Shown: positions 1 through 8,642 of the stretch, one piece after another
Numbering within the stretch: the stretch's first letter is position 1
Layout of the letters: each line of letters begins with the position of its first letter
Source: Gallibacter intestinalis
GTDB lineage: Bacteria > Bacillota > Clostridia > Peptostreptococcales > Anaerovoracaceae
Assembly (NCBI RefSeq): GCF_014982745.1
Contig: NZ_JADCKA010000007.1
Span: 1-64,000, forward strand
Direction: 5' to 3'
Length of the DNA: 64,000 nt
Translations under genes and position numbers: made by a program
The notes under the pieces: generated by a model
Seen by the model: the letters and a program-made list of their open reading frames with translations, nothing else
Told to the model about the DNA's origin: nothing
Database searches by the model: none

Positions 1-78
1 TTCCTCAGTACTTTTAATATTTTCTAAAATTGCACCTTTTAATTCAAATAATTCTTCTATATAATTTGACATGAGCAT
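1..78 (-). CDS. N-terminal fragment of an unidentified protein, cut by the window edge
   Basis: Twenty-six codons of an open frame begin at an ATG at 78 and run off the left edge. The start is supported by a good ribosome binding site (AAAGGAG, nine bases upstream) and by a promoter-like pair at 116-144. The visible peptide starts MLMSNYIEELFELKG and is helical and acidic with no motif I recognise. A second in-frame ATG lies two codons in. I cannot assign a function from this fragment. Confidence 0.55.
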   Translation of the reverse strand, partial: MLMSNYIEELFELKGAILENIKSTEE

Positions 79-115
79 AATTGAAAACTCCTTTCTATGT
101 TATTGTGGTGATTTC

Positions 116-144
116 ATTTTAAATGAGTTTGATATTATGCTCAA
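116..144 (-). promoter_or_regulatory. Sigma-A type promoter for the truncated left-edge gene
   Basis: On the minus strand TTGAGC (144-139) and TAAAAT (121-116) are separated by exactly 17 bases. They lie after the addA terminator and before the ATG at 78. The -35 hexamer overlaps one arm of a 10-bp inverted repeat (72-81 and 134-143). Confidence 0.5.
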
Positions 145-155
145 TTTTTTATTGC

Positions 156-189
156 ATAAAAAATGTTGAGGCATCATACCCCAACATTT
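156..189 (-). terminator. Rho-independent terminator after addA
   Basis: On the minus strand AAATGTTGGGG pairs with CCTCAACATTT (one mismatch) around a seven-base loop. A run of six T follows. It sits about 40 bases after the addA stop and closes the gpmI-addA operon. Confidence 0.75.
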
Positions 190-228
190 ATTATAGAACC
201 TTTACTTTTTGTAACTATATTAGGACTA

Positions 229-3200
229 TTACAAATCTATTTTAAGTCCTCTATTCTCCGAAAAAAGATATAGCCAGGTTTCCTTTACCCTTTTAGAAGT
301 TGCCCTTTGCAGCGCTTCACTGTAAAGATGCATCTGCTCTCTATATAGCTCCTCAATTCCCTCTGTGTTTTTATTTGTTTTGTAATCTACCACTACAATG
401 CCGTCGTCCTCTTCAAACCAACAGTCTATTACACCCTGAACTATGGTCGGTGTATCTTCCTTGTACCAGTTCATAATAAAGCTTTCCTCTTTATTAACAG
501 CATTGGCAGATGCGGCGCGTTTTCCGATATCACTTTCAAAGAAGGCAACTATCTTAGATTTATCTACCGCAGCACCCTCTTCCTCGGTTATAATGCCCCT
601 TTCCACTAAATCATCAACAGCTTTAGAGATATATTCATTTCCTGACTTAACTGCCTTTTCAAAATCAATTTCTTCCATAACTGTATGGTACACTGTTCCA
701 AGACGAGCACCCTTTAGCAGCTTATCATTATCATATTCCTCCGAATCTTCTTTAAAAATGCCCTTCCTATATTCCATCTGAGCAATTTCTTTGCTAATTT
801 GACTTTTATCTTTATTAAGTTCACTTACAGTATATTTGGATTTTACATTGCCCATATATTCATATGGATAGTTGTATTCCAGTACATCACTAATATGTGT
901 TCTTTCAGAGGCGTTAGCTTTCTCCTTAAATATATTGATATTATCCCTTCGATTTTTATGCCCATTGTCATCGAATGAAGGTATCATATCAGATGCATAC
1001 TCCTCGGAAACAAATTTAACATCGCAATAGTTTCTGCTTATATTAGGGAAAATAACATCAAGGTTTGATACTGCTTCTCCTACACCGCTGCATTTTTTTC
1101 GTTCATATTCCGATAAGTCTTTTACTATTCCTGTCATTATAAGGATATCCTTGGCTCTTGTCATAGCCACATACAAAACTCTCAATTCTTCTTCTCTAGA
1201 TTTATCATTATTTAATTCTTTTATCAGTCTTTGAAGAATTGTATTTTCTGCTATCTTGTTTTCTATATCAATATATGTTACGCCAAAACCTATGTCACGG
1301 TGAAGCATTCCCACATCTGTCATCTCGTCTTTTCTCCATGTGTTTTGCAGATTTGGAAGTATTACCACAGGATATTCTAAACCCTTACTTTTGTGAATCG
1401 TAGTTATCTGGACAGTATCATCCTCTTCTGACAACAGACTGCTCTGTCCCACATCCATCGGTTTTTCTTTTTTAATGCTGTCAAAGTATTGCAAAAGACC
1501 GTAAAGGCTATTATCTCTTGAAGAAGTATACATGGCCGTTTGATCCGCAAAGGTTCTGAGGTTAAGACGACGCTGCTCACCTCCTCTCATGGTTCCAGCA
1601 TAAAGATAAATACCGCTTTCCTTCATAAGGTCCCATACAAACTCTTCTAAAGGCTCAAATGCAGATTTTTCCTTCCACTGGTTAAGTTGCATCACAGTAT
1701 TGCGACATTTTACCGTCAGATAATCTTCACTTTCCCTTTGTGCATAATTTAAGAAAGCTCTGCCAAAGGATTCGTCTTTACTTTCTAATTTTATTTCAAT
1801 CAATTCATCAATGGTAAAGTCAAACACAGGAGAATACAAAACACCTAAAAGCGGCACATCTCTGTGAATATTATCTATTACCTTTAGCAAATCCAGCAGC
1901 AAATTAACTTCAATGTTTTCAAAATAACCGCTGTCACCGCTTAAATATACAGGTATATCCAACTTTTCAAGGATTTTGGCAAAGGCACCACCTTTGTTCT
2001 TGAAGCTCCTCATAAGTACCACTATATCCCTGTATCTTAGTGGTCTTACCCGTTCTTCCTTTACATCATATATGTCAGTTCCTACAATAGATTTAATCTT
2101 TTTAGCGGCCAGCAGAGCCTCCTTTTCCAAGTCCTTTAATTCTTCCAGTTCAAGATTGTTTTTAAGCTCGCTGTCAGTTGCCGATTTATCTATAATGTAG
2201 AGCTGTGTTTTAAGATTATATGCTTCCGGTGCTTTAACTCCTGCATAAAGAGCAGCATCCTCATCATAATCTTCCATAACATTTTCAAATACGCTGTTTA
2301 TGCTGTCTATAATTGTAGGCTTGCTCCTGAAATTCATATTAAGATCTATCTTTTCGCTGTTTTCACAAACCTCGGAATATTCATGATATCTATCTTTGAA
2401 AATCTGGGGTTCAGCTTGACGGAAGCTGTATATGCTCTGCTTTACATCGCCAACCATAAACAGGTTATCATCTCTTTTAACCTTTTCTATGATAGCTTCC
2501 TGCAGATAGTTACTATCCTGATATTCATCGATAAATATGTATTCGTACTTTTGCCTACATTCTGATGCAACCTCTTTATTTTCCAGTATATTCAAAGCAA
2601 AATGTTCAATATCATTAAAGTCCATTATACCTCTGTCGATTTTTTCACCAGCAAATCTATTGTGAAATTCGACTATGAGATTTTCTGTTTCCTTCGTCTG
2701 CTCATAAGTGTCCACAACCTTTTTAAACTGATCAGAAAAAGACTCCTTCATATATCCCTTCTTTAGTTCTGTAAATATATCCGAAAGTCCATCCTTAAGA
2801 ATTGAAACCTGATCTTTAACCGATGAATACGCTTCCTTTTCATCCTTTGTAGCCCTTAACTGAGTGAACTTTAGCTTCTCTATCTCATCAAATGCTTCAT
2901 CGTAGCTTTCATCAGTAAACAAATCGCACAGTTCTTCAAGCTTTTCATAATCCTCCTGCTGCTTTGCTGCCATATTATCGGCTCCGGCACTCATAAGCAC
3001 ATCCACTATTTCTTCCTTTATCCTTTTCATTTCGGATAAATCATCAAGCACCGATTTTTTGATAAGTTCAAAGGCATATGTATTTTCATAATCCTCATAT
3101 TTTTTAATTTTTTCCACAGCTTCGGATAGCCATTCAAATGGCTTTGGCATTGCCATGATTTTATCGTAAAAATTGATGAGATTGGTTTTAAGATTGTTCT

Positions 3201-3693
3201 CATCCCGGACATTTCCGTATCTGTTAAGATAATTTATAAAATTTTTATCTTCCCTTTCAAAGCAGTCTTCAAAGAGGTCATCCATTATCTGTATTTTGAG
3301 TAAACCGATCTGAGTCTCATCAGCTACTTTAAGAGATGGATCAAGATCTATAACATAAAAATACTTTCTTATAATACTTATGGCAAAGGAATGAAATGTG
3401 GAAATTGACGCTTTGCCAATCATGGAAAGCTGCCTTCTGTAGAAGGCAGTATCTCCATCTCCGTTTTTAATTCTTTTTTTAAGAGCCGCAGCAATTTTAG
3501 CTTTCATTTCCGATGCAGCTGCCTTTGTAAAGGTTACCACCAAAAGCTTATCAACATCTATACGCTCTTCAGTTATAAGCTGTATTATCCTTTCAACAAG
3601 GACCGCTGTTTTACCTGAGCCGGCAGCTGCTGCCACCAGAAGATTTTTCCCCCTGGATTTTATAGCCTGCTCCTGTCTCTTAGTCCATTTCAT
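229..3693 (-). CDS. addA: ATP-dependent helicase/nuclease subunit A (AddA)
   Basis: AddA is the UvrD-like helicase and nuclease subunit of AddAB, the Gram-positive counterpart of RecBCD, which resects double-strand breaks. At 1154 residues it has the usual family length. The Walker A motif AAAAGSGKTAVL lies near residues 21-32, and the superfamily I motif DEYQDSNYL near residue 390. The C-terminal RecB-like nuclease site reads GVIDCWFEEDDG followed by VVVDYKTNK near residue 1090, so nuclease residues are intact. It follows gpmI by 14 bases and shares its operon. The partner addB, normally directly upstream, is not beside it: the preceding genes are gpmI and two flavoproteins. The start at 3693 has a TGAGG site. 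The family call is secure. Confidence 0.96.
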   Translation of the reverse strand: MKWTKRQEQAIKSRGKNLLVAAAAGSGKTAVLVERIIQLITEERIDVDKLLVVTFTKAAASEMKAKIAAALKKRIKNGDGDTAFYRRQLSMIGKASISTFHSFAISIIRKYFYVIDLDPSLKVADETQIGLLKIQIMDDLFEDCFEREDKNFINYLNRYGNVRDENNLKTNLINFYDKIMAMPKPFEWLSEAVEKIKKYEDYENTYAFELIKKSVLDDLSEMKRIKEEIVDVLMSAGADNMAAKQQEDYEKLEELCDLFTDESYDEAFDEIEKLKFTQLRATKDEKEAYSSVKDQVSILKDGLSDIFTELKKGYMKESFSDQFKKVVDTYEQTKETENLIVEFHNRFAGEKIDRGIMDFNDIEHFALNILENKEVASECRQKYEYIFIDEYQDSNYLQEAIIEKVKRDDNLFMVGDVKQSIYSFRQAEPQIFKDRYHEYSEVCENSEKIDLNMNFRSKPTIIDSINSVFENVMEDYDEDAALYAGVKAPEAYNLKTQLYIIDKSATDSELKNNLELEELKDLEKEALLAAKKIKSIVGTDIYDVKEERVRPLRYRDIVVLMRSFKNKGGAFAKILEKLDIPVYLSGDSGYFENIEVNLLLDLLKVIDNIHRDVPLLGVLYSPVFDFTIDELIEIKLESKDESFGRAFLNYAQRESEDYLTVKCRNTVMQLNQWKEKSAFEPLEEFVWDLMKESGIYLYAGTMRGGEQRRLNLRTFADQTAMYTSSRDNSLYGLLQYFDSIKKEKPMDVGQSSLLSEEDDTVQITTIHKSKGLEYPVVILPNLQNTWRKDEMTDVGMLHRDIGFGVTYIDIENKIAENTILQRLIKELNNDKSREEELRVLYVAMTRAKDILIMTGIVKDLSEYERKKCSGVGEAVSNLDVIFPNISRNYCDVKFVSEEYASDMIPSFDDNGHKNRRDNINIFKEKANASERTHISDVLEYNYPYEYMGNVKSKYTVSELNKDKSQISKEIAQMEYRKGIFKEDSEEYDNDKLLKGARLGTVYHTVMEEIDFEKAVKSGNEYISKAVDDLVERGIITEEEGAAVDKSKIVAFFESDIGKRAASANAVNKEESFIMNWYKEDTPTIVQGVIDCWFEEDDGIVVVDYKTNKNTEGIEELYREQMHLYSEALQRATSKRVKETWLYLFSENRGLKIDL

Positions 3694-3707
3694 AAGTTGT
3701 TGTTACC

Positions 3708-5225
3708 TCATTTTTTTAATAGAGAATGTCCTGTCATTTCTACAGGTATATCCAAATTCATCATTTCCAATAAAGTCGGTGCTATATCAGCCAGTTTACC
3801 TCCATCGCAAAGATTTATTCCTTTATCAGCTATATGCATAAGCGGTACCCTGCTAAGAGAATGTGCCGTTACTATATTACCTTGTTCGTCCAACATTACA
3901 TCAGCATTACCGTGATCAGCCGTCAAAAGTATCTGACCGCCCAATTCAAGGGTTTTCTTTACTATTTTTTCAACGCATTTATCCAGAGCTTCTATAGCCT
4001 TTATGGCTGCTTCCATTACTCCTGTATGTCCAACCATATCTGCATTGGCAAAATTTAAAATCACCAAATCATAATGCTCCATATTTTCCAAAACCTTATC
4101 TGTAACCTCGTATGCACTCATTTCCGGTTTAAGATCATAGGTGCTAACTTTAGGTGAAGGTACCAATATCCTGTCCTCTCCAAGATTTGGCTCTTCCACA
4201 CCTCCATTAAAGAAGAAAGTCACATGAGCATATTTTTCCGTCTCAGCTATGCGAAGCTGCTTTAACCCGAGAAAAGATACATACTCTCCTAAAGTATTTT
4301 TAAGAGAGACTGGAGGATATGCCACATGAACATTTTTCAAAGTAGCATCGTACTGAGTCATAGTTACATAATAAAGATCCTTTAACTTTTCTCTTTCAAA
4401 TCCGTTAAAATTCTCCTCTGTAAATGCTCTAGTTATCTCCCTAGCCCTGTCAGGTCTAAAATTATACATAATTACGCTATCACCGTTACCTACGCAAGTG
4501 GCACCATCTACTACCGTAGGTATTACGAATTCGTCGCTTTCATCTCTTTCATAGGCTTCTGCTACAGCCAAAGACGCAGTTTTAACATATAATCCCTCAC
4601 CTAATGCGATGGCATCATAGGCCTTCTTAACTCTTTCCCATCGGTTGTCCCTATCCATGGCATAATATCTTCCGCTAACTGTAGCGATTTTACCTGTGCC
4701 AAGCTCCTCCAGAGTCTTTTCGATTTCCTCGATATACACATCTGCACATCTAGGTGGTACATCTCTGCCATCTAAAAAGCAATGAACATAAAGATTTGAA
4801 ACTCCTCTGTCAGCAGCAAGCTTTAAAATTGCCTTCAAATGATCTATGTGAGAATGAACTCCACCGTCGGAAAGAAGTCCGAACACATGAAGATTGCTGT
4901 CATTTTCTTTTACATGGTCTATGGCTTCGTTTATAACAGCATTATCATAAAATGCTCCCCTCTCTATTTCATCTGTTATCCTAGTAAGCTCCTGAAAAAC
5001 CACTCGGCCAGCGCCTATATTAAGATGACCTACTTCAGAATTTCCCATCTGACCGTCAGGGAGTCCTACATCCTTACCCGAAGCTCCTATTGTGGTATTT
5101 GGATATTTTTTAAAAAGCTCATCAATAAACGGCTTATTTGCCTGTGCTATTGCGTTGCCGTAATCATTGGGGTTTATCCCAAAGCCATCCAGTATCATAA
5201 GTATTGTTGGTTTTTTACTTTCCAT
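3708..5225 (-). CDS. gpmI: 2,3-bisphosphoglycerate-independent phosphoglycerate mutase
   Basis: This enzyme interconverts 3- and 2-phosphoglycerate in glycolysis and gluconeogenesis using two Mn(II) ions and a phosphoserine intermediate. The 505 residues match the family. The N-terminal metal site motif is ILMILDGFG, the nucleophilic serine lies in GQMGNSEVGHLNIG (about residue 63), and the C-terminal metal ligands are in LTADHGNAD. It begins five bases after the stop of the upstream FAD oxidoreductase and ends 14 bases before addA, so the genes look co-transcribed. It is separated from the other triose-phosphate genes (gap, pgk, tpi) that often surround it in Firmicutes. Confidence 0.97.
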   Translation of the reverse strand: MESKKPTILMILDGFGINPNDYGNAIAQANKPFIDELFKKYPNTTIGASGKDVGLPDGQMGNSEVGHLNIGAGRVVFQELTRITDEIERGAFYDNAVINEAIDHVKENDSNLHVFGLLSDGGVHSHIDHLKAILKLAADRGVSNLYVHCFLDGRDVPPRCADVYIEEIEKTLEELGTGKIATVSGRYYAMDRDNRWERVKKAYDAIALGEGLYVKTASLAVAEAYERDESDEFVIPTVVDGATCVGNGDSVIMYNFRPDRAREITRAFTEENFNGFEREKLKDLYYVTMTQYDATLKNVHVAYPPVSLKNTLGEYVSFLGLKQLRIAETEKYAHVTFFFNGGVEEPNLGEDRILVPSPKVSTYDLKPEMSAYEVTDKVLENMEHYDLVILNFANADMVGHTGVMEAAIKAIEALDKCVEKIVKKTLELGGQILLTADHGNADVMLDEQGNIVTAHSLSRVPLMHIADKGINLCDGGKLADIAPTLLEMMNLDIPVEMTGHSLLKK

Positions 5226-5229
5226 TTTC

Positions 5230-6723
5230 CTACTCCATAACTTTTTCCGCTGCTTTTATTCCATCTACTGCCGCAGATACTATACCTCCGGCATATCCTG
5301 CTCCTTCACCTGCAGGATAAAGTCCCTTTATATTGGACTGCATATCTTTATCTCTGATTGTCCTTACCGGCGATGAACTTCTCGTTTCAACTGCTCTTAA
5401 CAGTGCCTCAGGGGAATTAAACCCTTTTAGCTTTCTTCCCAAATGTGGCATTGCCTCCTTCATAGCCTCTTTTGCAAACTTCGGAAGACATGCTGCCACA
5501 TCTGAACCTTCAAAATCCTTCCACTTACATGTTGGAAAATTATATCCACCACCTAATTCGTAAGCTTTTTTCTCATATTTTTCCTGAAAAGTTACTCCCG
5601 CCAGAGGATGCTCTGAGCCAAAATCCTCAGTCCTCACATCCACAAGAAGCGCACTGTTGGCAAGTCCGCTATCCCTAGCTCTAAGGCTCATACCATTGGT
5701 CACTACTTGACCCTTTGAAGATGAAGCCATCACCACTGTGCCACCCGGACACATACAGAAGGTATATACACCTCGTCCAGATGATGTCCTATAGTTTATC
5801 TTATAATCTGCTGCTCCAAGCCTATTTGCTAGCTTAGGATCGCCATATTGTGCTTTATCAATCATCTCCTGAGGATGTTCTATACGGACTCCTATGGAAA
5901 ACGGCTTTTGCTCCATATTAAGTCCTCTATCATACATCATGCGGAAGGTATCTCTAGCACTGTGACCTATTGCAAAGATAGCTCTGTCACAGTCAATCTC
6001 ATATTCTTTGCCATTATGATTAACTTTAAGACCTGTAAGCTTATCCTCTTTGCTTATTATATCCGTTACCCTTGAAGAAAACCTAACCTCGCCTCCAAGA
6101 GAAATGATTTCTTCTCGAATTGCAATAACCAGTTTTCTTAGTATATCAGTTCCTATATGTGGTTTTTGCTTATATAAAATATCATCAGGTGCACCGAACC
6201 TGTGAAATTCCTCAAGAACCTTTCTTATTCTTTTATCCTTTGTTCCAGTTGTCAGCTTACCATCGGAAAAGGTGCCTGCTCCTCCTTCGCCAAACTGCAC
6301 ATTTGATTCTTCGTCTAGGATGCCTTCCCTCCAAAACCTTTCCACATCTTCTGCCCTTTGATCTGCACTCTTTCCTCTTTCAAGGACTATTGGACTATAT
6401 CCTGCCTGTGCCAAGGTTAATGCAGCAAACATTCCGCAAGGACCAAAACCTACAATAACAGGCCTCTTATCCTTGGGATATTTACCTTCTGGAAAGTGAT
6501 ATGAAGTGTCAGGAGCATCAGGCAGATTAAGCTTTTTTGAACACTCAAAGTCCACACTGTAAACCAATCTGATGTTACCTTTATCCCTGGCATCTACAGA
6601 TTCCCTTGCTATTTTCCATTTTTTTATGTCTGAAGACTTTAGCTTAAGCTTTTCTGCAACTTTAGCCGGAATTCTATTCACATCCTCATCTATTTTAAGT
6701 TTTATCTCATGTATTCTGTACAT
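5230..6723 (-). CDS. NAD(P)/FAD-dependent oxidoreductase, COG2509-type
   Basis: A soluble flavoprotein of about 497 residues from a conserved but functionally unassigned family. After a roughly 90-residue N-terminal domain comes a Rossmann FAD site (VIVGFGPCGMFAALTLAQAG). The C-terminal FAD motif is GLYPAGEGAGYAGGIVSAAV. The longest open frame begins at 6756, but that start has no ribosome binding site. The ATG at 6723 has GGGAAAGG upstream and gives the expected N-terminus MYRIHEIKLKID, so I place the start there. It overlaps the end of the next upstream flavoprotein by about 20 bases, which suggests translational coupling. The substrate is unknown. Confidence 0.88.
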   Translation of the reverse strand: MYRIHEIKLKIDEDVNRIPAKVAEKLKLKSSDIKKWKIARESVDARDKGNIRLVYSVDFECSKKLNLPDAPDTSYHFPEGKYPKDKRPVIVGFGPCGMFAALTLAQAGYSPIVLERGKSADQRAEDVERFWREGILDEESNVQFGEGGAGTFSDGKLTTGTKDKRIRKVLEEFHRFGAPDDILYKQKPHIGTDILRKLVIAIREEIISLGGEVRFSSRVTDIISKEDKLTGLKVNHNGKEYEIDCDRAIFAIGHSARDTFRMMYDRGLNMEQKPFSIGVRIEHPQEMIDKAQYGDPKLANRLGAADYKINYRTSSGRGVYTFCMCPGGTVVMASSSKGQVVTNGMSLRARDSGLANSALLVDVRTEDFGSEHPLAGVTFQEKYEKKAYELGGGYNFPTCKWKDFEGSDVAACLPKFAKEAMKEAMPHLGRKLKGFNSPEALLRAVETRSSSPVRTIRDKDMQSNIKGLYPAGEGAGYAGGIVSAAVDGIKAAEKVME

Positions 6724-7892
6724 ATTGCCTTTCCCGCTTTTCTTGCAGTGTTCCATGCATTTTCAAGATTAAATCCTCCGCACGGACCTACATAATCGAT
6801 TATTTCTCCGGTAAAGTATAATCCCGAAACCACTGTTGACTCCATGGTATGAAGATTAAAATCATCCCAGGAAACTCCTCCCATGGTACATTGTGCCTGC
6901 TTCCATCCCTTCGCACCGGTAATCGTAAATCTGACATTCTTAAACATTAGAATTATATCTTTAAGATGTTCAGTGCTTAAGTCCTTTGCCTCAGGAATTC
7001 TTTGAGAAATATCCTTTAATAATTTTTGTGCAAGCTCCGGTTTTACAATGGATTTCATCAAATCAATTGTCTTTAAGCCTGAAATATTTTTCTTTCTAGA
7101 AAGTATATAAAGTATTTCCGTAGGCTTATATTCTGGAAGCAAATCCAATGCCAGCTCATAATCACTAAAACCTGTATTTTCATTTAGTCTTACGAAATTG
7201 CTTAAATTAAAAATACAAATTCCGGAAAGTCCATCTTCGGTAAACTGAACTTCTCCCTTTTCTTCCTCCACGAAATAACTGTGTCTGAAAAGAGTTACTC
7301 CTGCGTTTGCTCTAACTCCTTTATTTATCCCCAATACACTATTGGAACATTCCAATGCTACAAGGGCAGGAGCTAGCTTGTTGATGGTGTGTCCCATATT
7401 CCTAGCCAAAACATATCCATCACCTGTTGTGCCAAACTGCGGAGCGGATTTACCGCCAGTTGCTATAATTACCTTTTCTGCTTCAAAACTTTCTTTATCT
7501 GACGATACAATAAAGCATCCCTTTTCATTTATTTTACTTATATTATTGACAGTGACATTCTTTTTTATATCAACGCCCAAAGATAAAAGCAGATTTTCCA
7601 TTGTTTCGGTAACATCCTTTGCCCTTTCCGACACCGGATATGCTCTGCCCTCATTATCCGTTTTTATTTCAACACCTATGCTTTTAAAAAAGCGTGATGT
7701 GTCTCCAAAGGTTGGACACTGCACATTACTTATATTGCATCTGCCATTGCCAGTTACAGAAAGCTTTTTGCCGAGAACATCTTTCTTTTCTAATAAAAGT
7801 ACATTTAAGTCCGGCATTTTTTCTTTTATGTATATGGCTGCGGCCATTCCCGATGCCCCACCGCCTATTATGCACACATTGGATTTTTTCAT
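6702..7892 (-). CDS. HI0933/YhiN-family flavoprotein (BaiN-like)
   Basis: A FAD-dependent enzyme of about 396 residues in the HI0933/YhiN group, often annotated as BaiN-like or aminoacetone-oxidase-like. The N-terminal dinucleotide motif CIIGGGASGMAAAIYIKE and the C-terminal GLYFTGEIIDYVGPCGG with NLENAWNTARKAG are diagnostic. The start was moved from 7913 to the ATG at 7892 because AAAAGGAG sits at the right distance and the protein then begins MKKSNVCII. It is the first gene of the operon that continues into the second flavoprotein, gpmI and addA. Members of this family have been linked to bile-acid or flavin redox reactions, but the reaction here cannot be read from sequence. Confidence 0.9.
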   Translation of the reverse strand: MKKSNVCIIGGGASGMAAAIYIKEKMPDLNVLLLEKKDVLGKKLSVTGNGRCNISNVQCPTFGDTSRFFKSIGVEIKTDNEGRAYPVSERAKDVTETMENLLLSLGVDIKKNVTVNNISKINEKGCFIVSSDKESFEAEKVIIATGGKSAPQFGTTGDGYVLARNMGHTINKLAPALVALECSNSVLGINKGVRANAGVTLFRHSYFVEEEKGEVQFTEDGLSGICIFNLSNFVRLNENTGFSDYELALDLLPEYKPTEILYILSRKKNISGLKTIDLMKSIVKPELAQKLLKDISQRIPEAKDLSTEHLKDIILMFKNVRFTITGAKGWKQAQCTMGGVSWDDFNLHTMESTVVSGLYFTGEIIDYVGPCGGFNLENAWNTARKAGKAICTEYMR

Positions 7893-7923
7893 AGAATTTC
7901 TCCTTTTAAGCAATCATTTATAT

Positions 7924-7953
7924 TTTATCATAAATACCCTTATTTTTCCGCAA
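7924..7953 (-). promoter_or_regulatory. Candidate promoter for the flavoprotein-gpmI-addA operon
   Basis: TTGCGG (7953-7948) and GATAAA (7929-7924) on the minus strand are 18 bases apart, about 30 bases before the HI0933-family start. The gap 7893-8038 is a divergent promoter region shared with ogt. I see no equally good plus-strand promoter in it. Confidence 0.4.
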
Positions 7954-8038
7954 GATAACATATTTGGTGGCATGGAAATTCTCATCGTGATAAAATTAAA
8001 TTGTCTTTTACATCATTGAAATTATAAGGAGAAGCCCT

Positions 8039-8563
8039 ATGGTATATACAACCATTTACGATTCACCCTTCGGAAAGATTTACATGAACAGCGATGGCGA
8101 ATATCTTACAGGACTTTGGTTTGCAGGATCAAAGGATAACCTCAAGCATATTATAGGTGCGGACAAAGACGATTTGCCGGTATTTGAAGATACACATCTT
8201 TGGCTTGACATTTATTTTGCAGGAGGCATTCCGGATTTTATTCCGGATATAAAATTAGAAGAAATCACTCCATTCCGTCAGGAAGTGATTGATATTATGA
8301 TGAAAATTCCGTACGGTAAAACCATAACCTACGGCGATATAGCTAAAGAAATCGCTTCCCGTCGCGGAATTGAAAAAATGTCCGCAAGAGCTGTAGGCGC
8401 CGCTGTGGGAAGCAATCCTATTTGCATTATAATACCTTGTCACAGAGTAATCGGCTCCGGTGGCAATTTGACAGGATACGGTGGAGGCATACAAAATAAA
8501 ATTGCTCTGCTAAAGCTCGAAGGTAACGATATGAACAATTTCGTTTTACCAACGAGAAAATAA
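8039..8563 (+). CDS. ogt: Methylated-DNA--[protein]-cysteine S-methyltransferase
   Basis: A suicide repair protein that moves the alkyl group from O6-alkylguanine (and O4-alkylthymine) to its own cysteine. The 174 residues contain the acceptor motif PCHRV with Cys134, preceded by the DNA-binding helix SARAVGAAVGSNP and the helix-turn-helix motif PYGKTITYGDIA. The start ATG has AAGGAG upstream. It is the only protein gene on the plus strand in 64 kb. It is transcribed divergently from the flavoprotein operon and convergently with the Na/Pi transporter, with a shared bidirectional terminator downstream. Confidence 0.96.
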   Translation: MVYTTIYDSPFGKIYMNSDGEYLTGLWFAGSKDNLKHIIGADKDDLPVFEDTHLWLDIYFAGGIPDFIPDIKLEEITPFRQEVIDIMMKIPYGKTITYGDIAKEIASRRGIEKMSARAVGAAVGSNPICIIIPCHRVIGSGGNLTGYGGGIQNKIALLKLEGNDMNNFVLPTRK

Positions 8564-8569
8564 TAAAAC

Positions 8570-8610
8570 ACGCGATGATCAATATTCGTAATTGTTCATC
8601 GCGTATTTTT
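8570..8610. terminator. Bidirectional terminator between ogt and the Na/Pi transporter gene
   Basis: A 14-bp stem (8570-8583 with 8591-8604, one mismatch) has a seven-base loop. On the plus strand ATTTTT follows; on the minus strand GTTTTATTA follows. It sits between two convergent genes and can end both transcripts. Confidence 0.85.
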
Positions 8611-8642
8611 GTGTAGTATGTGTAGTTTGATTCTTTACTCGT

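Noticed and set aside
443-781. Plus-strand open frame within addA
   Set aside because: It lies opposite the conserved nuclease domain, has no ribosome binding site and no recognisable motif; it is a shadow of addA. The same reasoning removes the other frames opposite or inside the listed genes.
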